Below the pieces are notes generated by a model. The model saw nothing but the letters and a program-made list of their open reading frames with translations, was not told where the DNA came from and did no database searches. From Geminicoccaceae bacterium (lineage in GTDB: Bacteria; Pseudomonadota; Alphaproteobacteria; Geminicoccales; Geminicoccaceae): a DNA stretch of 64,000 nucleotides. This document shows positions 57,790 to 64,000 of this stretch, piece by piece; the first letter of the stretch is position 1; each line of letters begins with the position of its first letter. Location of the stretch: NCBI GenBank assembly GCA_028279345.1, contig JANQNY010000008.1, positions 26,610 through 90,609 of the forward strand, read 5' to 3'. Position numbers and translations under genes: made by a program.

Positions 57790-59229
57790 CTAGGCGGACA
57801 CGACCTCGGCAAGCAAGTGCCGCTCTTCCTCAGTCGCCAACCTGTTGTCGTGCCACAGCAACGTGAAGTTGCCGTTGACCGCGCGGCACGCCTCCTTGAC
57901 GTCGCGCAAGGCGGTGAATGCGGCCTCACCGAAGCCCAAGTTCATGTAGATGCGGCTGGTCACCGACACGTCCATGGCGATCAGGGGACGCAGCCGCAGG
58001 CGCATCGGCTTGCCTGTCACATGGTCGAAGCCCGGGAACTCATGGCATGTGCCGCACCGAAACCCGATGTGATCCGCATAGGTCAGCGTCGCGTCGTAGT
58101 CCAAGCCGGCCTTGTCGAGCGTACGCGCTGTTTCCTTGGGGATCCAACGCAGATAGTGCATCCGCGCGCCCCACTTCGCCTGCCAGATACGCTCGAACGC
58201 GCACGCACGGCGGAGCGCCCGGAACTCCCGCCGGATCGCCGTGATGTCGGTTCCCGAGGCGTAGCTGGGATGGAGACCGATTTCGTGGCCTTCCCTACGC
58301 AGGAGCACCATCAGGCCGCGTAGGGCTGGATGACCGACCGCGTAGCTCGCATCGCGTTGCGGATCGGTGACGCCGCCCAGAAAGTAGAACGCACTGCGCA
58401 GGCCGTGCCGCGCCGCCAGGTCGAGCAGCCATCGAAAGGCGCTCCCGTTCTCGGTGAGCAAGGTACGCCGCCTAAGCGCGAAGTGCGGGTCGACGATCTC
58501 TCGGCCTGCTAGCCAGGCCTCTTCGCGCGTCGCCGGGCGGTTCTCTCCCCGCAACGCAGCGTGCACGTCAGTGGCGACATCCTTCAGGCTCTTCAGAGGT
58601 TCAAGGTACGGACGGTCGACGTCGTGCGACAGCATTGTCCGAAACGACGTCTCCCGCCGACGCAAATGCGGCCACAACCGATGCATCGCCGCCCACAACA
58701 GCTCGATGTAGTGGTCCACGATGGGCTCAGTCAGAAACCCACATCTCCCCGCCACCGATGCGTGGCTCGGAAAGCGCCCATGCTCGTCGCGGTCGGGCAA
58801 AACCCATTCCTCGTAGCGCGAGCACATGAAGAAGACGCTGCCCGGCACATCCAGCGGAAGCGACACCTTCAGTCCGTCGTCGCTCCCTACGGGCGAGTGT
58901 TTGCCGTAGATGACGGGAACCGCACCATCGGTGCCGGCCCAGGCCTGGTCCACCGGTGGCACCTGCCAACGTGCCAACGGGGTGCGGGGCAGCGACGCTG
59001 GCTGCAGCCAGTCCTGGTCGGAGACGCTCAGCAATCGGTCGGGCAAGCGGAGACTGCGGCCCGGGACGCCGGCCACGCTGATGCGGTACGCCCTCCGCGT
59101 GCTCGGCCGCCACTTCCACTTCAACCCCAGCCGTTCTTTGAGGATGAGATCCAGCGCATACCGTCGCGCGCTAGGACGGTTCACCGGGCATTCGACGATG
59201 ATGACCTGCCGGCCGCGCCCGCTAGCCAT
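57790..59229 (-). CDS. Polysaccharide deacetylase family protein (NodB-like)
   Basis: The protein has 479 residues from ATG 59229, which overlaps the sulfotransferase stop by 8 bases. The first ~200 residues form an extra N-terminal domain (RRYALDLILKERLG, RYEEWVLPDRDEHGRFP) seen in capsule-linked deacetylases. The catalytic part has MLSHDVDRPYL with the metal aspartates and GHEIGLHPSYASGTD with the metal histidine region. A C-terminal FTLLWHDNRL block completes it. It should hydrolyse acetyl groups of a polysaccharide or precursor. Confidence 0.8.
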   Translation of the reverse strand: MASGRGRQVIIVECPVNRPSARRYALDLILKERLGLKWKWRPSTRRAYRISVAGVPGRSLRLPDRLLSVSDQDWLQPASLPRTPLARWQVPPVDQAWAGTDGAVPVIYGKHSPVGSDDGLKVSLPLDVPGSVFFMCSRYEEWVLPDRDEHGRFPSHASVAGRCGFLTEPIVDHYIELLWAAMHRLWPHLRRRETSFRTMLSHDVDRPYLEPLKSLKDVATDVHAALRGENRPATREEAWLAGREIVDPHFALRRRTLLTENGSAFRWLLDLAARHGLRSAFYFLGGVTDPQRDASYAVGHPALRGLMVLLRREGHEIGLHPSYASGTDITAIRREFRALRRACAFERIWQAKWGARMHYLRWIPKETARTLDKAGLDYDATLTYADHIGFRCGTCHEFPGFDHVTGKPMRLRLRPLIAMDVSVTSRIYMNLGFGEAAFTALRDVKEACRAVNGNFTLLWHDNRLATEEERHLLAEVVSA

Positions 59230-60226
59230 TCCGGGCACCGGGCCTCCATTGGCCGCGATCGATCTCCTGCAGGAAGGCGTAGGTCCTGCGAAAAAACGCG
59301 CGCACTTCGTCGTCGCAGCGCGTCGGTTTGTCGGGCACAATTGCCGAGCGCGGGGGATCGCGCTGCAGCCAGCGGCGCTTGACCTTCTGAATATCTTTGC
59401 CGCTGTACCCCAGCCGCGCGGCGGGGCCGATGCTGAGGTTGGCGATCGTGCAGACGAGGCGGTCGCGCAAGCTCGGTCGCACGACGTACGACTCGTTGAC
59501 CCGACCAGGCACCGGCGGTTCGGGCCAAGCCAACCCCAGGAACTGCGCGATCGCGCGCAGTTCGGCTACTGGCTCGTCGCGCAGCGCCTCGTAGCGCAGG
59601 ATGTGCAGCCGTTCCGCACCCACCAAATCGACGATGGCAGGCACGTAACGCTCGTAGTCAAACAACAAGTCATAACGAAAAAGGAATCGCCGCCGACACC
59701 GACGAGGAAACACGTGTCGCGCACCCTCTCGCCGCTTCAACGAAAGTTGCCAGCATCGACAAAATTCGTCCGAAATCTCACGCAAATCCAAATCTATATA
59801 CTTCAGTCTCTGTGCCTGCATTGACTTAGCGGCACTAAGCGGATCGCGCAAAGATATCAAGAATTTCGCATCTGGCGAGACTGACAATATATCGTTGATG
59901 CTATCCCGCGAGTACATATTGAAGGTGCTGGCGTCGAGGCGATAGGTAGCCGTCGCCGCTTCGGGCTCGGCATAGAAGCCGAGGTAGTCAGCCAGATCTC
60001 GCCGCGGGTAGTCTTCCGGATAGTCGTAATAGACCCGCGCGTCGAAATACCTGGGCTCTTTGAGCCTCGGCAGAAACACCGCGGGGTGCTGCGCCAAAGC
60101 CTCGGCGAGGGCCGACGTCCCCGCCTTCGGCGCGCCAATGAGAAACAGGTTCGGACGCGTTGCAGTGGCGACGTCGACGACGACTCGCTTCTTTCTCTTC
60201 TTGGTCTTCGCGTCCGCCTCGGCCAC
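59222..60226 (-). CDS. Sulfotransferase family protein 2
   Basis: The protein has 334 residues with a GTG start. The PAPS loop is FLIGAPKAGTSALAEALAQHP at about residues 28-48, followed by KEPRYFDA and KFLISLRDPLSAAKS (3'-phosphate site). The N terminus is very Lys/Arg-rich. The region 59650-59910 is more AT-rich than its flanks, so the gene is mosaic. It begins 9 bases after the BMP-family gene and overlaps the deacetylase gene, so the three are one transcript. The probable acceptor is a glycan. Confidence 0.86.
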   Translation of the reverse strand: MAEADAKTKKRKKRVVVDVATATRPNLFLIGAPKAGTSALAEALAQHPAVFLPRLKEPRYFDARVYYDYPEDYPRRDLADYLGFYAEPEAATATYRLDASTFNMYSRDSINDILSVSPDAKFLISLRDPLSAAKSMQAQRLKYIDLDLREISDEFCRCWQLSLKRREGARHVFPRRCRRRFLFRYDLLFDYERYVPAIVDLVGAERLHILRYEALRDEPVAELRAIAQFLGLAWPEPPVPGRVNESYVVRPSLRDRLVCTIANLSIGPAARLGYSGKDIQKVKRRWLQRDPPRSAIVPDKPTRCDDEVRAFFRRTYAFLQEIDRGQWRPGARNG

Positions 60227-60235
60227 CGTGGGACC

Positions 60236-61327
60236 TCAGCCAGGCACCGAGCCGACGACGCCCTCCACATAGGTGGTGAGGCCCAAGAGCATCTCGTCGC
60301 TGGCGGTCTCGCCCTCCGGCACCAGGATCGAGCCGTCCTGCGCCCGGATCGGCCCGCTGAACGGGTGGGAACTGCCGTCGGCGATGCCCGCCGCGAGGGC
60401 TTCCGCCTCGGCGATCATGTCGGGTGTAGCCATCGGGCCGAACTCGGCCAGCACGACGGCGCCCTGGCCCAGCCCGTCCCAGGTGTCGGTGCTGGTCCAC
60501 GTGCCGTCGAGCACCTCGCCGACGCGCCGCACGTAGTAGGGATTCCAGTCGTCGACCACGGCCGTGATCTGTGTCTCGGGCGCAAAGCGCCGCATGTCCG
60601 AGGCCTGCCCGAAGCAGGGAACGCCTCGCTCTTCCGCGACCTGGACGGGTGCCGGACTGTCGGTGTGCTGGCTCATCACGTCGATGCCCTGATCGATCAG
60701 CGCACGCGCCGCCTCGGCCTCCTTCCCAGGATCGTACCAGCTATTGACCCAGACCGGCGTCACCGTCGCCTCGGGATTGATCTTGCGGAGGTGAATAGCG
60801 GTGGCGTTGATGCCGCGGATAACCTCGGGGATCGGAAACGAGGCGACATAACCCACCTTGCCCGTCTGGGTGAGGCGCCCAGCCATCGTTCCGATGATCG
60901 CGCGCCCTTCGTAGAAGCGGCCCGCGTAGGTCGCGACGTTGTCGGCGCGCTGATAGCCGGTGCAGTGCTCGAACTTCACATCCGGAAACTGGCGCGCCAC
61001 CCGCACCGTCGGGTTCATGAAGCCGAACGACGTCGTGAAGATGATGCCGTTGCCGGCGGCCGCGAGCTGCCGGATCACGCGCTCGGCGTCCGGGCCCTCA
61101 CTCACATCCTCGACGAAGGTGGTCTTCACCCGGTCTCCGTAGGCCTCCTCGACCGCCTGGCGCCCGACGTCGTGCCGGTAGGTCCAGCCATGGTCGCTCA
61201 CCGGCCCGACATAGACGAAGCCGACGCCGAGCGGCTCTTGCGCGGCGCTACGCCGTAGCGGCAGCCCAAGCGCGGTGGTGGCACCAGCGGCGGCCAACAG
61301 GCGGCGACGAGGCAAGCGGAGTGACAT
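60236..61327 (-). CDS. BMP-family (Med/BmpA) substrate-binding protein
   Basis: The protein has 363 residues from ATG 61327. The leader has PRRRLLAAAGATTALGL, a Tat-like signal. VGFVYVGPVSDHGWTY, FTTSFGFMNPTV, YQRADNVATYAGRFYEG and VMSQHTDSPAPVQ are typical of the basic membrane protein family that binds purine nucleosides or related ligands for ABC import. No matching permease or ATPase genes are adjacent; instead a sulfotransferase follows 9 bases downstream. Confidence 0.88.
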   Translation of the reverse strand: MSLRLPRRRLLAAAGATTALGLPLRRSAAQEPLGVGFVYVGPVSDHGWTYRHDVGRQAVEEAYGDRVKTTFVEDVSEGPDAERVIRQLAAAGNGIIFTTSFGFMNPTVRVARQFPDVKFEHCTGYQRADNVATYAGRFYEGRAIIGTMAGRLTQTGKVGYVASFPIPEVIRGINATAIHLRKINPEATVTPVWVNSWYDPGKEAEAARALIDQGIDVMSQHTDSPAPVQVAEERGVPCFGQASDMRRFAPETQITAVVDDWNPYYVRRVGEVLDGTWTSTDTWDGLGQGAVVLAEFGPMATPDMIAEAEALAAGIADGSSHPFSGPIRAQDGSILVPEGETASDEMLLGLTTYVEGVVGSVPG

Positions 61328-61517
61328 GGACGGCGTCTCCAAAAAAAGCGGCGGGTCCCCAAGGACCGGCCGGTGATTGCCCACTTCGCTCCAACAAGCA
61401 AGCGCCGAGCCAACCCCGCAGCAGACGGGAGATTGCAGGCGTGCGAGCTCGCTCGCCGACGAACGCGCAGGTTGGCGCTGCCGCTTTCGCGGGCAATCCT
61501 GCGCGTCATTAGTCAGG

Positions 61518-63341
61518 ATGACGATGACGGAAGACCCAAACCTCGACCCGAACACCGAACGGCAACTCGAGCGCATTGCCGAGATCGCGCGGAATGTGCG
61601 GGCGACCTGGTTCCTGCTTGTGGGCGTGCTCGCTTTCGCCAGCGTCACGCTCCTGGGTGTCGCGGACGCCGACTTCTTTGCCTATGGCCGGCAGACCTCC
61701 CTGCCGCTGGTGGGCGTGGATATCCCCACCCGCTCCTTCTTCCTGACCGCGCCCATCCTGGTGGCGGCGCTCTACGTCTACTTCCATTTCCAGCTCCGCC
61801 AGCTTTGGATGGCGTTGGCCCAGCCGCGTGCCGAAACTCTGCCGTTCGTCTATCCGGGCCTCCTCACCGACTGGGGCCTGCGGTTGCGCGCGGACGATCC
61901 GGGCGATGGCACCCTGCTCGATGGCCTGCAGCGCGCCGTGGTCCTGCTCCTGGTCTGGTGCGCGGCACCAGTGGTGCTCCTAGGCTTCTGGTGGCGCGCC
62001 ATGCCGGCGCACGAGGAATGGCTCACGCTCGCCAACGCCGCCGTACTCTTGGTGGCCGTCTTCGTCGGCTACGGCACCTGGGGCGAGGCGCGGCGGCGGC
62101 TGCGCGGCACCGAACGGTCACGGAGCGCTTGGCGGAACCTCGCCGGCGCGGTCGCCTGGAGTGCAGTGCTTGCGGGCCTCGCGGTCATCTCCTGGAGCCG
62201 CACCGAGGGCGGGCTCGACCACTACGCGCCGCTGGCCGTCGAGCGCTGGGAACAGGCGCTTCCGGCGGCAGACTTTCGCTACGACGAGGACGCCGGTCGC
62301 TGGTCGAGCCCCTTGCGGCCCGGTCTGGCGGCGGTCGCCAACGCCATGCAGCGGGTCAAGGCGCGCTATGCGGATGACGAGATGTGGGCCTTCGCGCCGG
62401 AACGCCTCTTCGTCCTCGCTCCGGTCGATCTCACCGGCGAGCCGCTCGTGCCGCGCGCCGAGGATTGGCGCGATCATGATGTCGCCCGGGACGCCTTCTT
62501 CGACGCCTGGTGCGCGCGCAAGGACCTGCGCTGCGCCGAGCTCAGCGATGACGATCGAGCGGCGCGCAATGTCGCGTGGGAGGAGGAACGCACTGCTACG
62601 CTCGCCAGTGCGCCGCAACTACTCCGGCGTGGTGCCGACCTGCGCGGCGGCAGACTGGGGGGTGCCTACGCGCCAGCGGCGGATCTGCGCGGGGCGCGGC
62701 TGGACGGAGCGATCCTCGGCTTGGCGAGGCTGGAGGGCGCGGACCTCCGCGGGGCGCGGCTGCAGGGGGCAACGCTCTTCGAAGCGCGGCTGGAGGGCGC
62801 GGACCTCAGGGGGGCCCGGCTGGAGGTGGCATACCTCATCAGTGCGCGACTGAACGGAGCGGACCTAGGCGGGGCCCGGCTGGAGGAGGCGTTCCTCATC
62901 AGGGCGAACCTCCGCGGGGCGCGGCTGGAGAGGGCATACCTCAGCGGGGCGCTGCTCCAGCAGGCGGACCTCAGCGGGGCGCGGCTAGAGGGGGCGGACC
63001 TGGGCGAGGCGCGGCTAGAGGGGGCGGACCTGGGCGAGGCGCGGCTGGAGGGGGCACGCCTAAACTCTGCGTCATTGAACACCGCCCGACTTGCGCGCTC
63101 AGTGCTCAACGACGCCGAGTTCGCAGGTGTCGAAGACCTCATACAGGCGCAGCTCGAGGATGCCATCGGCAATCAGAACACGCGCCTACCCCGCGACGCC
63201 GAGACCGGCGAACCCCTGTACGTCTGGTCTTGCATCCACGAACTGCCGCAGGTTTGGCAACTACGCTGGACCGAAGAGCAACGCGAGGCGGCACTCTGCA
63301 ACGGCCGCCCGCGCGAGAAGGTCGGCCGGCTCGTCGAGTAG
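61518..63341 (+). CDS. Membrane-anchored pentapeptide-repeat protein
   Basis: The protein has 607 residues from ATG 61518 (ATG 61524 is close). The N-terminal ~250 residues contain about four or five hydrophobic segments (FLLVGVLAFASVTLLGV, SFFLTAPILVAALYVYF, VVLLLVWCAAPVVLLGF, AAVLLVAVFVGYG, LAGAVAWSAVLAGLAVISW). After an acidic linker come about 28 pentapeptide repeats of the A(D/N)LxG type from residue 370 on (ADLRGARLEGADL). The C terminus has a short non-repeat tail with CIHELPQVWQLRW. Such right-handed quadrilateral helices usually mediate protein contacts; function unknown. Confidence 0.88.
   Translation: MTMTEDPNLDPNTERQLERIAEIARNVRATWFLLVGVLAFASVTLLGVADADFFAYGRQTSLPLVGVDIPTRSFFLTAPILVAALYVYFHFQLRQLWMALAQPRAETLPFVYPGLLTDWGLRLRADDPGDGTLLDGLQRAVVLLLVWCAAPVVLLGFWWRAMPAHEEWLTLANAAVLLVAVFVGYGTWGEARRRLRGTERSRSAWRNLAGAVAWSAVLAGLAVISWSRTEGGLDHYAPLAVERWEQALPAADFRYDEDAGRWSSPLRPGLAAVANAMQRVKARYADDEMWAFAPERLFVLAPVDLTGEPLVPRAEDWRDHDVARDAFFDAWCARKDLRCAELSDDDRAARNVAWEEERTATLASAPQLLRRGADLRGGRLGGAYAPAADLRGARLDGAILGLARLEGADLRGARLQGATLFEARLEGADLRGARLEVAYLISARLNGADLGGARLEEAFLIRANLRGARLERAYLSGALLQQADLSGARLEGADLGEARLEGADLGEARLEGARLNSASLNTARLARSVLNDAEFAGVEDLIQAQLEDAIGNQNTRLPRDAETGEPLYVWSCIHELPQVWQLRWTEEQREAALCNGRPREKVGRLVE
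62641..63060 (+). repeat. Tandem 30-base repeats encoding pentapeptide pairs
   Basis: About fourteen 30-base units follow the consensus GCGGCTGGAGGGGGCGGACC plus a variable decamer, each coding for two pentapeptides. The copies at 62981-63010 and 63011-63040 are identical (both read GCGGCTAGAG, GGGGCGGACC, TGGGCGAGGC), so this end expanded recently. The array is coding, in frame, and not a CRISPR. Confidence 0.85.
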
Positions 63342-63518
63342 GCCGCCGACGTGCCCACGAGCGTTCGCCCAGCCGGCCTAGCTTGGCCCGACGGCGCGGC
63401 CGGATGGCGGCGGACGCCGCAGAAAAGCCGGAATCCAGCCCCCGTACATGTCGCCAACGCCCGGCTGGGGCGCATCAGGATGCGCGATTAGATCCAATTT
63501 TATTAAAACACACGTTCA

Positions 63519-63541
63519 GACGGTTTCGTTTAAGAACCGTC
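63519..63541. promoter_or_regulatory. Hairpin in AT-rich upstream region of lipoprotein gene
   Basis: GACGGTT and AACCGTC form a seven-pair inverted repeat around the nine-base loop TCGTTTAAG. It lies 50 bases before ATG 63591 in the AT-rich stretch that starts near 63480. It could be an operator or part of the 5' leader; a terminator for the preceding gene is less likely because only AT-mixed sequence follows. Confidence 0.3.
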
Positions 63542-63590
63542 AACATTAAGTTTGGCTGACCTTATTCGTTTGTGTAACCCGGAGCGGCAC

Positions 63591-64000
63591 ATGCGACACC
63601 TCATGCTGACGGGCGTTGGCCTCACGGCCCTCCTCGGCGCTTGCTCGTACGACACGACGTCGGCGAGTTGGACCACCCGCGAAACCTGCCTCGAACGCTA
63701 CGAGCTGGCTGTGGCCAGCAACCCGACCGCCGATCTGCCGCGACGGGATGAGGCTTGCCCGGTGGTGATCGCCGGCGGCGACACGGCCGGCTTCCAGCGG
63801 CTGCAGCGGATCAACGATACGCGGGAAGGCAACGACGGCTCGAACGGTGGCGGCTCTTCGGGCGGTGGCTCGGGTGGCGGCGGCTCTTCGGGTGGTGGCG
63901 GCTCCTCGGGCGGTGGCTCGGGTGGCGGCGGCTCCTCCGGCGGTGGCTCGGGTGGCGGCGGCTCCTCCGGCGGTGGCTCGGGTGGCGGCGGCTCCTCGGG
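63591..64000 (+). CDS. Lipoprotein with Gly/Ser-rich repeat tail, 3' end cut by window
   Basis: The frame runs from ATG 63591 to the window edge, at least 136 residues. GGAG lies 7 bases upstream. LTGVGLTALLGAC is a lipoprotein signal with the lipobox LGAC, giving a lipidated cysteine near residue 19. A ~65-residue globular part has two more cysteines (ETCLERYELAVASNP, DEACPVVIAGGD). From about residue 83 only Gly and Ser remain, in repeats of GGGSSGGGSG. The tail may be a flexible linker to a downstream domain not in view. I recognise no family. Confidence 0.72.
   Translation, partial: MRHLMLTGVGLTALLGACSYDTTSASWTTRETCLERYELAVASNPTADLPRRDEACPVVIAGGDTAGFQRLQRINDTREGNDGSNGGGSSGGGSGGGGSSGGGGSSGGGSGGGGSSGGGSGGGGSSGGGSGGGGSS
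63847..64000 (+). repeat. 30-base Gly/Ser tandem repeat
   Basis: Units close to GGCGGCGGCTCCTCCGGCGG plus TGGCTCGGGT repeat in frame, with third-position variation early and near-identity towards the window edge. Each encodes ten Gly/Ser residues. The array continues past base 64000. Confidence 0.85.

Noticed and set aside
62641..63060. CRISPR-like array
   Set aside because: The 30-base repeats are contiguous without unique spacers and are in frame within a pentapeptide-repeat protein.
62576..63559. A 327-residue frame overlapping the pentapeptide gene
   Set aside because: It is a frame-shifted reading of the 30-base array, which explains its apparent repeats.
63847..64000. CRISPR-like or intergenic repeat array
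   Set aside because: The repeat is coding, in frame with a lipoprotein signal, and has no spacers.

Overview
The window is GC-rich chromosomal DNA that looks alphaproteobacterial, most like the Rhodospirillales and relatives. Three things point there: the gene order gyrA-coaD-queA-tgt, the order serB/miaA-ilvB-ilvN-ilvC, and degP-DUF2065-hflC-hflK. The species cannot be named from the sequence. I see no rRNA, tRNA or CRISPR array. Most long antisense reading frames are shadows of GC-rich genes.

Layout. 1-2.1 kb: the end of prfC and a tyrosine phosphatase. 2.1-11.7 kb, minus strand: a photolyase fused to a renalase-like flavoprotein, an AlkA-like glycosylase, gyrA, coaD, queA, tgt (its zinc site is largely missing), and a HupK-like relative of hydrogenase large subunits without metal-binding cysteines. 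11.8-20.4 kb, plus strand: ETF-ubiquinone oxidoreductase, a CBS-pair protein, an arylformamidase-like hydrolase, a complete branched-chain amino acid/amide-type ABC importer and a VOC protein.

20.6-24.1 kb holds a compact bufferin-type RiPP operon: a YHS protein, a DUF2282 precursor with four cysteines, a DUF692/MNIO enzyme, a DUF2063 partner, DoxX and DUF302. It is probably a metal (copper) buffering system. A HipBA-type toxin-antitoxin pair follows. 26.5-41.7 kb is mostly housekeeping: rpe, glpK, ilvBNC, miaA and serB (whose start codons overlap divergently), degP, hflKC and mrp, plus one VPxPA-CTERM exported protein.

42-60.2 kb is an accessory surface-polysaccharide region, entered past a thioesterase of unusual base composition and an IS3 orfA scrap. 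It encodes UDP-GlcNAc-type dehydrogenase and WbpB-like oxidoreductase genes, a sugar N-formyltransferase, three glycosyltransferases, an MsbA-like exporter, an FkbM methyltransferase, two sulfotransferases, two deacetylase-type proteins and an unrecognised AT-rich gene. Together they suggest a sulfated, N-formylated or deacetylated surface glycan with mosaic acquisition. The window ends with a BMP-family binding protein, a membrane-anchored pentapeptide-repeat protein and a lipoprotein with a Gly/Ser tandem-repeat tail cut by the window edge.
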